From assembly GCA_013416455.1 (NCBI GenBank), contig JACCES010000009.1:62001-126000 (forward strand): a DNA stretch of 64,000 nt, in the 5' to 3' direction. The position numbers and the translations under genes were made by a program. The stretch comes from Alcaligenaceae bacterium (GTDB taxonomy: Bacteria > Pseudomonadota > Gammaproteobacteria > Burkholderiales > Burkholderiaceae_B). The notes under the pieces were generated by a model. It was not told the origin of the DNA. It saw only the letters and a list, made by a program, of their open reading frames with translations, and did not search any database. Shown here piece by piece: positions 1 to 8,155 of the stretch (positions within the stretch are counted from its first letter, which is position 1; every line of letters begins with the position of its first letter).

Positions 1-775
1 TCACGCCAGCCCTGGGCCGCCAGGCCAGCATGCGGTCTTCCACCAGGGAAACCGCCCCGTCGAGTATCAGCGCGAACATGGTAAGCACCACGATGCCGGC
101 AAAGACGGTGTTGACGTCCAGCGTGCCCTCGGCCTGCAGGATCAGATAGCCCACGCCGCTGGCCGAGCCGAGATATTCGCCGACCACGGCGCCCACGAAG
201 GCCAGGCCCACCGAAGTATGCAGGCTGGAAAACACCCAGCTCGTGGCCGAAGGGATATACACATGGCGCAGCAGCTGCTTGCGGTTGGCGCCGAGCATGC
301 GGGCATTGTCGAGCAGGGTGGTGGAGACTTCTCTGACCCCCTGGTAGACGTTGAAGAACACGATGAAGAACACCAGCGTGACCGCCAGCGCCACCTTGGA
401 CCAGATGCCCAGCCCGAACCACATGCCGAAGATGGGCGCCAGGATCACGCGCGGCATCGAGTTGGCCGCCGTGATGTAAGGGTCGAGCAGCGCGCTGGCG
501 CCGGGCGACAGGCCCAGCCACAGGCCGAACAGCAGGCCGAAGATCGTGCCGATCACAAAGGCCAGCATGGTTTCCGTCAGCGTGATGCCCAGGTGATGAT
601 AGATGTTGGCATCGGTCACGAACCACGCCCAGATGACCTTGGCCACCTGCAGGGGCTGGCCGAAGAAGAAAGCGAAATTGCGGTCCTGCGAGGCAATGTG
701 CCAGGCCGAGAGCACGGCCACCAATAGCAGTACCTGCCAGAACCGGAGAACGAGTGTATTGGATTTCTTTGACAT
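1..775 (-). CDS. ABC transporter permease, SsuC/TauC type (3' end outside window)
   Basis: Inner-membrane permease of an ABC importer of the nitrate/sulfonate/taurine type. The frame reads leftwards from ATG at 775 (MSKKSNTLVL) and is still open at base 1, giving about 258 residues; the family is usually 250-270, so only a few codons are missing. The first hydrophobic segment is near residues 12-28 and several more follow. The cytoplasmic EAA loop that docks on the ATPase is visible as DNARMLGANRKQLLRHVYIP. It lies downstream of the ATPase and binding-protein genes of the same importer, but 254 bp of repeat sequence separates it from the ATPase gene. The substrate cannot be read from sequence. 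Confidence 0.85.
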   Translation of the reverse strand, partial: MSKKSNTLVLRFWQVLLLVAVLSAWHIASQDRNFAFFFGQPLQVAKVIWAWFVTDANIYHHLGITLTETMLAFVIGTIFGLLFGLWLGLSPGASALLDPYITAANSMPRVILAPIFGMWFGLGIWSKVALAVTLVFFIVFFNVYQGVREVSTTLLDNARMLGANRKQLLRHVYIPSATSWVFSSLHTSVGLAFVGAVVGEYLGSASGVGYLILQAEGTLDVNTVFAGIVVLTMFALILDGAVSLVEDRMLAWRPRAGV

Positions 776-824
776 GTCAGCCTCCGCCCGGGAGCAGCCA
801 ATGCAGGGAGCGTGAGGGTCTTGT

Positions 825-1027
825 GAAGAACTCCGGCCTGTCGGCCGGAGCTTCTTCGCCACAACACGGGGGCGCCTGCGGCGCCGTATTGATTTTGCCT
901 TGCTTAGCCTCGCCGTGAACGATGAGCCCGGACACACCAGAGTCCACTGCGGACTCTGGTGTGCCTGGCGAATCGGAGCGGCCTGCATGCCGCGACGCGG
1001 AAAGACTTGCGCTTTGGCGCGTGGTCA
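825..1027. repeat. Dispersed intergenic repeat, locus A
   Basis: The stretch between the ATPase and permease genes is a composite repeat. Bases 825-919 closely match 40962-41055 (GAAGAACTCCGGCC, then GGCCGGAGCTTCT, then a run ending GCCGTATT). Bases 921-990 match the hairpin module found at 27481-27895. The end (ACTTGCGCTTTGGCGCG then TGGTCA) matches 41065-41087 and 50075-50098. It contains no credible reading frame and lies inside an apparent operon, so it is probably transcribed. Confidence 0.8.
933..963. repeat. 13-bp-stem hairpin (variant A of the AGTCC/GGACT family)
   Basis: A perfect inverted repeat: CACACCAGAGTCC (933-945), loop ACTGC, GGACTCTGGTGTG (951-963). The tip AGTCC-ACTGC-GGACT is identical to that of the hairpins at 27599-27629 and 27808-27838, while the outer stem differs on both arms in a compensating way. 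Confidence 0.85.
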
Positions 1028-1029
1028 TG

Positions 1030-1836
1030 TCAGGCCCGCTTCTGTTGTGCATAGCCCTTCAGGACTTCTTCGCGCAGAACGTCCCAGATCGCCTTGTGCA
1101 GCTCCACGAAGCGCGGCTGGCTGCGCACTTCGGCCACATCGCGCGGCCGGGGAATGTCGATCACGAACTCGCCGATGGGATGGGTGGCCGGCCCGGCCGA
1201 CAGCACGATGACCCGATCGCTCATGGCAATGGCCTCGTCCAGATCATGGGTGATGAACAGCACGGCCTTGCGCTTGGCCATCCAGAGATCCAGCACTTCG
1301 TTTTCCATCAGCTGGCGCGTCTGGATGTCCAGCGCGGAAAACGGCTCGTCCATCAGGATGATGTCCGGGTCGCGTATCAGCGTCTGGGCCAGCATGGTCC
1401 GCTTGCGCATGCCGCCGGACATCTGATGCGGATAGCGGTCTTCGAAGCCGCCCAGCCCCACCCGCCTCAGCCAGTCCATACCCTGCTGGCGCGCCTCGTT
1501 CTGGGACATGCCAGCGAATTCCAGCCCGGCCATGACGTTGGAAAGCGCATTGCGCCAGGGCATCAGTGCCTCTCCCTGGAACATGTATCCCGCGCGATGG
1601 TTGATGCCGGACAGCGGCGCGCCGAACACGCGCACACCGCCCGAAGAAGGCTGCAGCAGCCCTGCCGCCACATTGAGCAGCGTGGACTTGCCACAGCCGG
1701 TGGGCCCCACCACCGACACGAATTCACCTGGTGCGACGGCCATGGTGGCACCCTTGACCGCCGTGTAGCTGCCCTGCCCGTCGCGCGCGGCGAACGTGCA
1801 GGTGATATCTTCCAGCAGGACCGCCGCTTCAGCCAT
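1030..1836 (-). CDS. ABC transporter ATPase, SsuB/TauB type
   Basis: Cytoplasmic ATPase that energises the importer encoded on both sides of it. The 268-residue product has Walker A GPTGCGKST at about 44-52, a Q-loop near 87, the signature MSGGM at about 139-143, Walker B DIILMDEP at 158-165 and the H-loop ITHD. The start is ATG at 1836 (MAEAAVLL), which overlaps the end of the binding-protein gene by 8 bp (ATGGCTGA), a sign of translational coupling. Longer in-frame starts upstream would only translate the binding-protein gene out of frame. The family (nitrate/sulfonate/taurine) is clear; the substrate is not. Confidence 0.9.
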   Translation of the reverse strand: MAEAAVLLEDITCTFAARDGQGSYTAVKGATMAVAPGEFVSVVGPTGCGKSTLLNVAAGLLQPSSGGVRVFGAPLSGINHRAGYMFQGEALMPWRNALSNVMAGLEFAGMSQNEARQQGMDWLRRVGLGGFEDRYPHQMSGGMRKRTMLAQTLIRDPDIILMDEPFSALDIQTRQLMENEVLDLWMAKRKAVLFITHDLDEAIAMSDRVIVLSAGPATHPIGEFVIDIPRPRDVAEVRSQPRFVELHKAIWDVLREEVLKGYAQQKRA

Positions 1837-2869
1837 TGGGGTATTTCTGATTGGCCCTGGCAACGAATTCCCCGTTCCACACCTTGGACAATTCGATCTG
1901 GTCGGCGGGGAAATTGGCGATATAGGCCGCCAGGGCATCGAGGGCCGTGCGCGGGCCGTCCTCGGGCATGGAGCCATCGGGCGACAGGCCGGGTTTGTTG
2001 CCTTCGAGGCAGGCCTTGTAGAGCTCGACGTCGCCCAGCAGATACCCTTCCGGCACCACCTTGGCGATTTCGTCCGGGCTGGATTTCTGGATCCATTTGT
2101 CCGCCCGCACAATGGCATTGGCGAGCGCCTGCACCGTGTTGGGATTGGCGGCGATGTAGTCGCGGCGCGTATAAAGGCAGCCCGAGGGCATGTTGCCCCC
2201 GAAGATTTCCGTGGTGTCCTTGACGGTGCGGGTATCGGCGATGATGGTGATGAGATCGTCCTTGAGCAGGGTGCCGATCACCGGGTCGAGGTTGGCGATG
2301 GCGTCGATCTGGCCGGTGCGCATCGCGGTGATGGCGCCCGCGCCGCCGCCCACGCCGATGAACGACACATCGCTGGGCTTGACGCCGTATTTCGACAGGA
2401 AGAAGCTGATGGCCATGTTGGTGGATGACCCCGGCGCCGTCACGCCGATCTTCCTGCCCTTGAGATCTTCCGGGCTCTTGTAGTCCGGCATCGTCTTCTT
2501 GGACACCGCCAGCACGATCATGGGAGTCAGGCCCTGCTGCACGAAGGAACTGTATTCCTGACCCTTGGACTGCAGGGAAATGGTGTGCTCGAACGCCCCC
2601 GACACCACATCGGCGCTGCCGCCCACCACGGCCTGCAGGGCCTTCGAGCCGCCCGCGAAGTCGATGATCTTCACGTTCAGGCCTTCATCCTTGAAATAGC
2701 CATTCACATTGGCGATGGACAGCGGCAGATAGTAGATCAGGGCCTGCCCGCCCACGGCAATGCTCACACCGGTCTTTTCAAGCGACTGGGCCCGCGCCAG
2801 GCCGGGCAGCATTCCGGCGGCGCCGGCCACGCCGGCCAGCTTCAGCAAATCACGACGATTGATGGACAT
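1829..2869 (-). CDS. Periplasmic substrate-binding protein, NMT1/SsuA/ThiY-like
   Basis: Solute-binding component of the importer whose ATPase and permease follow. The 346-residue product starts MSINRRDLLKLAG with a twin-arginine-like motif and a hydrophobic stretch ending near ARAQ27, so it is exported. The body (GGQALIYYLPLSIANVNGYF, then ADVVSGAFEHT) is typical of the NMT1/SsuA fold, which binds sulfonates, nitrate, bicarbonate, pyrimidine precursors or aromatic acids. It is the first gene of the operon, with GGAG upstream of ATG 2869. No regulator gene lies beside it. Confidence 0.88.
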   Translation of the reverse strand: MSINRRDLLKLAGVAGAAGMLPGLARAQSLEKTGVSIAVGGQALIYYLPLSIANVNGYFKDEGLNVKIIDFAGGSKALQAVVGGSADVVSGAFEHTISLQSKGQEYSSFVQQGLTPMIVLAVSKKTMPDYKSPEDLKGRKIGVTAPGSSTNMAISFFLSKYGVKPSDVSFIGVGGGAGAITAMRTGQIDAIANLDPVIGTLLKDDLITIIADTRTVKDTTEIFGGNMPSGCLYTRRDYIAANPNTVQALANAIVRADKWIQKSSPDEIAKVVPEGYLLGDVELYKACLEGNKPGLSPDGSMPEDGPRTALDALAAYIANFPADQIELSKVWNGEFVARANQKYPNG

Positions 2870-2925
2870 GTCCCGCTCCTTTGTAATGTTCTGCTACATT
2901 TCATTGGCACGCGGCGGGCCCATGT

Positions 2926-3534
2926 TCAGGTGCCGCGCCTTTCCATCAGTGCCCATGCGATCGTGCCGGCATCCACGTATTCCAGCTCGCTTCCCGCCGG
3001 CACACCGCGCGCGAGCCGCGTCACCTTGCGCCCCCGGGCACGGAGCAGTTCAGAAAGATAATGCGCCGTGGTTTCGCCTTCGGGCGTGAAGTTGGTTGCA
3101 AGTATCACCTCTTGCACAGCAGGTTCGCAAGCTCGCTGCAGCAGCCTGTCGAATCGCAGCTGATCGGGCCCGACGCCCTCCAGCGGGGCCAGCCTGCCCA
3201 TCAATACGTAATAAAGCCCCGTATAGCCGTGGCTGGATTCGATCATGTTCTGGTCGGCGGGCGTCTCGACCACGCATAGCAGCGAAGCGTCGCGGCGGCT
3301 GCTGGAACAGGTGGCGCAGATTTCGTCTTCCGAGAACCCATTGCACAGGCGGCAATGCCCAACGCCGGCGACCGCCCGCTGCAGCGCATCGGCCAGGCGC
3401 GATGCGCCCTGCGGATCATGCTGCAGAAGATGGTAGGCCATGCGGCGCGAGGAACGCTGCCCCACGCCCGGCAGGCAGCGCAGCGCCTCGATCAGCGCCC
3501 GCAGCGGCTCGGGTTCGGCAATCGGCTCTTCCAT
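2926..3534 (-). CDS. recR: Recombination mediator RecR
   Basis: Works with RecF and RecO to load RecA on gapped DNA. The 202-residue protein (usual length about 200) has an N-terminal helix-hairpin-helix ([11 protein letters not shown], about 21-31), a zinc finger with Cys61, Cys64, Cys73 and Cys76, and a Toprim domain starting [10 protein letters not shown] with the acidic residue Glu90. Its ATG (3534) shares one base with the ybaB stop (TGATG), so the two are translationally coupled, in the conserved order dnaX-ybaB-recR. Confidence 0.97.
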   Translation of the reverse strand: MEEPIAEPEPLRALIEALRCLPGVGQRSSRRMAYHLLQHDPQGASRLADALQRAVAGVGHCRLCNGFSEDEICATCSSSRRDASLLCVVETPADQNMIESSHGYTGLYYVLMGRLAPLEGVGPDQLRFDRLLQRACEPAVQEVILATNFTPEGETTAHYLSELLRARGRKVTRLARGVPAGSELEYVDAGTIAWALMERRGT

Positions 3535-3860
3535 CAGAAGGGCAGTTTCATTCCCGGAGGCAGCGGCATGCCGGCCGTGACCGAAGCCATTTTCTCCTGT
3601 GCCGTGTCCTCGGCCTTGCGCAAGGCATCATTGAAGGCGGCCGCCACGAGGTCTTCGAGCATGTCCTTGTCTTCATCGAGCAGGCTGGGGTCGATGGTGA
3701 CGCGCTTCACATCGTGGCGGCAGCTCATGGCGACCTTGACGAGGCCCCCGCCGGACGCGCCTTCGACGACGATGTCGGCCAGCGCCTCTTGTGCCTTCTT
3801 CATGTTTTCCTGCATCTGCTGCGCCTGCCGCATGAGGCCGGCGATCTGACCTTTCATCAT
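3534..3860 (-). CDS. ybaB: Nucleoid-associated protein YbaB/EbfC
   Basis: Small dimeric DNA-binding protein of the YbaB/EbfC family. The 108 residues match the usual length. The N-terminus is an amphipathic helix rich in Gln and Met ([18 protein letters not shown]), and the C-terminus has the family's Met/Pro-rich tail ([12 protein letters not shown]). It sits 34 bp after dnaX and overlaps recR by one base, the classical dnaX-ybaB-recR arrangement. It starts ATG ATG; either methionine could be used. Confidence 0.95.
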   Translation of the reverse strand: MMKGQIAGLMRQAQQMQENMKKAQEALADIVVEGASGGGLVKVAMSCRHDVKRVTIDPSLLDEDKDMLEDLVAAAFNDALRKAEDTAQEKMASVTAGMPLPPGMKLPF

Positions 3861-3894
3861 GGTGTATTTCCTGTAGGGATATGTGGCTCAATCT

Positions 3895-6156
3895 TCAGGC
3901 GACTCTCTGTTCCCCGAGAGCCGCGATCGAACCCGGCATGACCCGGGCTCCGAATTCTTCAACGAGACTGCGTACGAAGGGGTCGCCCGCAACGGCGGAT
4001 TCCGCTTCCTTCTGGCGCTCGGCCAGACGCACCTGCTCGACCGCATGGGCCGTGTCCGAACCGGTGGCGCCGAACTCGATGGCCAATTGCACGACCTTGC
4101 CGAAATGTTCCGTCAGCACCGTGCGCAGACGCGCCTGGCCCTGCCGCGCGGCCAATGAATGGATGGCCACCCGCAGGGTGACGCAGTCGCCCTTCACGCC
4201 CACCCATTCGCTCTGGCGGGCGAGCTCCGCGGCCAGGCCCGTCAAGGGCAGCGTCGCGGCCAGCCCCGGCCAGTCCCGCGCCGACATGCGGGCCAGCCTC
4301 GGCGCGCGGGGGGCGGATTCTTCCGTGCGCGGCAGTGGCGCGATCCGGGCGGCATCGAAACCGGCATCATCGGCGACCTGTTCCCAGCCGCCATCCCCGG
4401 AAACATGATCGAAGTCGGCATCCCCGGGCAGGTCATCGGGAATGTCCATCGGCATGTCGTCCGGCCAGCCCGGATGCGGGTCGTCGGGATGCGGGCCGGA
4501 TTCCACGTACGCGGGCGGGCGGTCGTCATCGGCGGCGTCGCCCCCGGCGGTGATGCCGGCCGGGAGGGTGGTGTCGGCCTGGGCAGTGGTGTCGGCCTGG
4601 GCGGTGGTGTCGGCCTGGGCGGTGGTGTCGGTCTGGGCGGGCGGACCGGCCGGCGATGGCGCAGCCGGGGGTTCCGGTATGTCCTGAGGTTCCGGTTCAG
4701 CCTGACCTTGGGGTTCGCCCCCGGCCTGCGGTTCAGCCGAAACCCGCTGCCCGCCCGGGTCGGGCCGTTCAACCGGAACCTGCTCTTCCTGCCCCGGGTG
4801 CGCCGGCACCGGCGGTTCGTCGGGAAGGGCTTCCCATGCCGGAATGTCAGGGCCGCCGTCATTCGGCGGCGTTTCGGCGGCGGCGACTAATGGCGGCCGG
4901 GAAGATTGCGCCCCGGCGCCTGCCGGGGGCGCACCCGTGGCCGCCCCTGCCGGAGCGGGCGCGGAAGCGGGCTCCGTGGCGGGACCGGATACGGCGGCAA
5001 CGGCGCTGGAAGCTTCGGACGGCTGCGCGGCGCCCCGCCCGCCCGAAGGCGGCGGCTCGGGCGAAGACCCCGGCCCGGGCGTCAGCGACAGCATGCGCAG
5101 GCAGGCCATGACGAAGCCGGCATACTCGTCCGGCGCCAGGGAAAGTTCGCCACGGCTGTGCACCGCGACCGAATAATAGAGCTGCACCAGGTCGGGGTGC
5201 AGGGCGGCGGCCAGGGACTCGACATCGGCGGCCAGAGGATCGCCGGGCGGCAAGGCGCCCGGCACGCGCTGCTGGATGGCGACATGCGACAGCAGCACCC
5301 CCAGATCGGCCAGGGCTCCCGCATAGGAAAGCCCCCGCGCCGCCAGCTCGTCGGCCACGGCCAGCACCTCGCCCGCCTGCCCCGCCGAAAGCCCGCGCAA
5401 CAGCCTGACGAGATAGCGCTGGTCGATGGTGCCGAGCATGCCCTGCACGGCTTCCAGCGTCAGATTGCCGGCGCTGTAGGCAATCGCCTGGTCCGTCAGC
5501 GACAGCGCATCGCGCATGGAACCGCCCGCCGCCTGGCCCAGCAGGCGCAATGCGGGCGTTTCGAAAGCCTGGCCTTCTTCGGCAAGCACCGACTGCAGAT
5601 ACGCCACGATGGCATCGACCGTCATGTGCTTGAGATTGAACTGCAGGCAGCGCGACAGGACCGTGACAGGGATCTTCTGCGGATCGGTCGTTGCCAGGAT
5701 GAATTTCACATGCGGCGGCGGTTCTTCGAGCGTCTTGAGCATGGCGTTGAAGGCATGCCCCGACAGCATGTGGACTTCGTCGATCATGTAGACCTTGAAG
5801 CGGGCGCTGCTAGGCGCATACACCGCCTGTTCCAGCAGCTGCGTCATTTCCTCGACACCCCGGTTCGACGCCGCATCGAGCTCGACGTAGTCGACATAGC
5901 GGCCGGCGTCGATTTCAGTGCAGGCGCGGCACTGCCCGCAAGGCTGGGCTGTGATGCCTTTCTCGCAATTCAGCGATTTGGCCAGAATGCGCGACAACGT
6001 GGTCTTGCCGACCCCGCGCGTACCTGTGAACAGCCAGGCGTGATGCAGGCGCTGGGTGTCCAGAGCGTGAGTGAGCGCACGAACCACATGGTCCTGACCG
6101 ACGAGGGTATCGAACGAACGCGGCCGCCACTTGCGTGCCAGTACCAGATACGTCAT
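3895..6156 (-). CDS. dnaX: DNA polymerase III subunits tau/gamma
   Basis: Clamp-loader ATPase that couples the replicative polymerases to the helicase. Of 753 residues, the first 370 or so form the AAA+ module: Walker A GTRGVGKT at 45-52, zinc-binding Cys64, Cys73, Cys76 and Cys79, and DEVHML for Walker B. Then comes a long Pro/Ala/Gly/Asp-rich linker (about 370-600) with a hexapeptide repeat, and a C-terminal domain (about 630-750) for polymerase contact. I see no A-rich slippery site like the E. coli gamma frameshift signal, so a short gamma form is not predicted by that route. No clear Shine-Dalgarno precedes ATG 6156. Confidence 0.95.
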   Translation of the reverse strand: MTYLVLARKWRPRSFDTLVGQDHVVRALTHALDTQRLHHAWLFTGTRGVGKTTLSRILAKSLNCEKGITAQPCGQCRACTEIDAGRYVDYVELDAASNRGVEEMTQLLEQAVYAPSSARFKVYMIDEVHMLSGHAFNAMLKTLEEPPPHVKFILATTDPQKIPVTVLSRCLQFNLKHMTVDAIVAYLQSVLAEEGQAFETPALRLLGQAAGGSMRDALSLTDQAIAYSAGNLTLEAVQGMLGTIDQRYLVRLLRGLSAGQAGEVLAVADELAARGLSYAGALADLGVLLSHVAIQQRVPGALPPGDPLAADVESLAAALHPDLVQLYYSVAVHSRGELSLAPDEYAGFVMACLRMLSLTPGPGSSPEPPPSGGRGAAQPSEASSAVAAVSGPATEPASAPAPAGAATGAPPAGAGAQSSRPPLVAAAETPPNDGGPDIPAWEALPDEPPVPAHPGQEEQVPVERPDPGGQRVSAEPQAGGEPQGQAEPEPQDIPEPPAAPSPAGPPAQTDTTAQADTTAQADTTAQADTTLPAGITAGGDAADDDRPPAYVESGPHPDDPHPGWPDDMPMDIPDDLPGDADFDHVSGDGGWEQVADDAGFDAARIAPLPRTEESAPRAPRLARMSARDWPGLAATLPLTGLAAELARQSEWVGVKGDCVTLRVAIHSLAARQGQARLRTVLTEHFGKVVQLAIEFGATGSDTAHAVEQVRLAERQKEAESAVAGDPFVRSLVEEFGARVMPGSIAALGEQRVA
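4571..4642 (-). repeat. 18-bp tandem repeat inside dnaX (four copies)
   Basis: Four head-to-tail 18-bp units (4571-4588, 4589-4606, 4607-4624, 4625-4642), the middle two identical and the outer two with one or a few changes. The period is a multiple of three, so copy changes keep the frame. They encode repeated TAQADT in the DnaX linker, a region that tolerates length change. Confidence 0.85.
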
Positions 6157-6246
6157 GGGGATGTGCAGGCAGATGACTGTCGAAACGGAATTGAAAAGTG
6201 TACCCGCATTCGACAGGGCCCGGGGGCCTGAAGGAATTTTCTGAGA

Positions 6247-6341
6247 GGCGAGCCTGACTTCGGCACTGATTCTGCACGACTATGGCTGCTTCGTTCCCGA
6301 CCTGACCAGGTTTGCCGCCGAACCATGCGAAGGGGCCCGCC
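6247..6341 (-). ncRNA. ffs: Signal recognition particle RNA (4.5S type)
   Basis: Small bacterial SRP RNA that binds Ffh and targets membrane proteins for co-translational insertion. On the minus strand the conserved apical core is plain: GGTCAGGT, then GGGAACGAAGCAGCC. The ends pair as GGCGGGCC (6341-6334) with GGCTCGCC (6254-6247), eight consecutive pairs counting one G-U, giving a 95-nt hairpin. Its position just upstream of dnaX on the same strand is the usual one. The ends are set from the terminal stem, so precursor ends may differ. Confidence 0.93.
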
Positions 6342-6579
6342 AACCGACAGTTTAACAGGAAGCGGCATCCCTTGCGGCGGGCCCATGGCAGGTCCATGCC
6401 GGGCAATGCGGACGCGGAAACCCGGCTGCCCGCGCCAGGCCCGGCGCGGCTTAAAATAAGCCCGCATCCGCAGCCCGCGCGCACGGGGGAAGCCCGGGCC
6501 ACATCCCCGCTCCGCCGCGTATCGCAACGGCCCCGGCCCGCCCCACACACCGCCCAAACCAAGGAAAGCTCCACCACCC

Positions 6580-7479
6580 ATGGCCTCACTGCCGCCCGAC
6601 TGCATCGACCAGTTCATCGACGCCCTCTGGCTGGAAGACGGCCTGGCGCAGAACACACTCAGCGCCTACCGCCGCGATCTGGAGGCCTTCGAGCAGTGGC
6701 TTGACAAGCACGGCGGCAAGCCGCTGCCGGCCGCCACGGAAGCCGACATCCAGGGCTGGTTCGCCGCCATGCACGCCGGCAGCCGGGCCTCCACGGCCAA
6801 CCGCCGCCTGGCGTCGCTGCGCCGTTTCTTTCTGTGGGCCCGGCGCCAGGGGATGGTGGAACAGGATCCCTGCCTCAAGCTGAAGGCATCCAGGCAGCCC
6901 GCACGCTTCCCGAAAACCCTCAGCGAAGCGCAGGTCGAAGCGCTGCTGCAGGCTCCCGATCCCGGCGCCACGCTGGGCTTGCGCGACCGCGCCATGCTGG
7001 AAACCCTGTATGCGACCGGCTTGCGCGTCAGCGAACTGGTCGGCCTGGGCGTGCTCGATGTGAACCTGTCCGATGGCGTGGTGCGTGTGATCCAGGGCAA
7101 GGGCGGCAAGGACCGCCTCGTCCCCATGGGGGCCGAAGCCCAGCACTGGGTGGAGCGCTATCTGCGCGAAGCCCGGGGCCCGCTGCTGGGGCAGCGCCGC
7201 TCGGATGCCCTGTTCGTGACCGGCAGGGGCGGCCCCATGACGCGCCAGGCCTTCTGGCAGCTCGTGCGCAAGCATGCGCTCAAGGCCGGCATCCACGCCC
7301 CGCTCTCGCCTCACGTACTGCGCCACGCCTTCGCCACCCATCTGCTGAACCACGGTGCCGACCTGCGCGTCGTGCAGATGCTGCTGGGCCATGCCGACAT
7401 ATCGACCACGCAGATCTATACGCACGTGGCCCGGGAACGGCTGCGCCAGCTGCATGCCCGGCATCATCCTCGCGCGTGA
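6580..7479 (+). CDS. xerD: Site-specific tyrosine recombinase XerD
   Basis: With XerC it resolves chromosome dimers at dif. The 299-residue protein has the N-terminal SAM-like core-binding domain (about 5-90; FIDALWLEDGLAQNTLSAYR closely resembles E. coli XerD) and the catalytic domain with Arg149, Lys174, His245, Arg248, His271 and Tyr280, all six active-site residues present. AAGGAAAG lies upstream of ATG 6580. It is a stand-alone housekeeping copy, not a phage integrase. XerD is preferred to XerC because of the N-terminal match. Confidence 0.93.
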   Translation: MASLPPDCIDQFIDALWLEDGLAQNTLSAYRRDLEAFEQWLDKHGGKPLPAATEADIQGWFAAMHAGSRASTANRRLASLRRFFLWARRQGMVEQDPCLKLKASRQPARFPKTLSEAQVEALLQAPDPGATLGLRDRAMLETLYATGLRVSELVGLGVLDVNLSDGVVRVIQGKGGKDRLVPMGAEAQHWVERYLREARGPLLGQRRSDALFVTGRGGPMTRQAFWQLVRKHALKAGIHAPLSPHVLRHAFATHLLNHGADLRVVQMLLGHADISTTQIYTHVARERLRQLHARHHPRA

Positions 7480-7527
7480 GGCCGGCGCGGCGACCGGCCG
7501 CGCCCGCGGCCCGCATCCCGCCGGGCG

Positions 7528-7593
7528 CCTTCCATCCTTCCCGTACCACCCTTCCATCCTTCCCGTACCACCCTTCCATCCTTCCCGTACCAC
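7528..7593 (+). repeat. Three perfect 22-bp tandem repeats ahead of ybaK
   Basis: Bases 7528-7549, 7550-7571 and 7572-7593 are three identical copies of a C/T-rich 22-mer beginning CCTTCCATCC and ending CGTACCAC. The array stops eight bases before the ATG at 7602 and occupies the place where the ribosome-binding site should be. No purine-rich Shine-Dalgarno is visible between the array and the start. Confidence 0.95.
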
Positions 7594-7601
7594 TGCACAC
7601 C

Positions 7602-8096
7602 ATGGCCAAAGAAAGACACGTCTCGGAAACCCCCGCCACCCAGCTGCTGAAGAAACTGGGTATTCCCTTTACGGAACACCCCTACGACTACATCGATCAT
7701 GGCGGCGCGAAAGAATCGGCGAGACAGCTTGGCCTTGATCCGCATCAGGTTGCCAAGACACTGATCATGGAAGACGAACGGGCCAGGCCGCTGATCGTCA
7801 TCATGCATGGCGACCGCGAAGTCTCCACCAAGAACCTGGCGCGCCAGATCGGCGCCAAGAAGGTGGAGCCCTGCAAGCCCGAAGTGGCGCAACGGCATTC
7901 AGGCTATATGGTGGGTGGCACATCGCCCTTCGGCACCCGGAAGAAGATGCCGGTCTGGGTCGAAACCGGCCTGCTGGCGTTTCCGAAGATCTACCTGAAC
8001 GGCGGGCGCCGAGGCTATCTGATCGGTATTTCGCCGCGGGCCCTGGTGGACGTACTACAGGCCCGGGGCGTGGAGGCGGGCCTGGAAAAGGCCTGA
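7602..8096 (+). CDS. ybaK: Cys-tRNA(Pro)/Cys-tRNA(Cys) deacylase YbaK
   Basis: Hydrolyses Cys mischarged on tRNA(Pro), a trans-editing role. The 164-residue protein is normal length for the YbaK/EbsC family and contains the hallmark segment with the catalytic lysine (DPHQVAKTLI, Lys about 51) and GYMVGGTSPFGTRKKMPVW. The start ATG 7602 (MAKERHVSETPATQLLKKLG) is chosen from the N-terminus; an in-frame extension upstream would only translate xerD in another frame and the tandem repeat. It follows xerD by 122 bp; transcription together is possible. Confidence 0.93.
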   Translation: MAKERHVSETPATQLLKKLGIPFTEHPYDYIDHGGAKESARQLGLDPHQVAKTLIMEDERARPLIVIMHGDREVSTKNLARQIGAKKVEPCKPEVAQRHSGYMVGGTSPFGTRKKMPVWVETGLLAFPKIYLNGGRRGYLIGISPRALVDVLQARGVEAGLEKA

Positions 8097-8155
8097 ATCC
8101 GCGATGGTTATTTCAGGTCTTTCAAATGCTGCAATGATCCCGGCCCCGTTCAGCC

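Noticed and set aside
3895-6156. Programmed frameshift giving the gamma subunit in dnaX
   Set aside because: No A-rich slippery heptamer followed by a hairpin is seen at the end of the ATPase domain.
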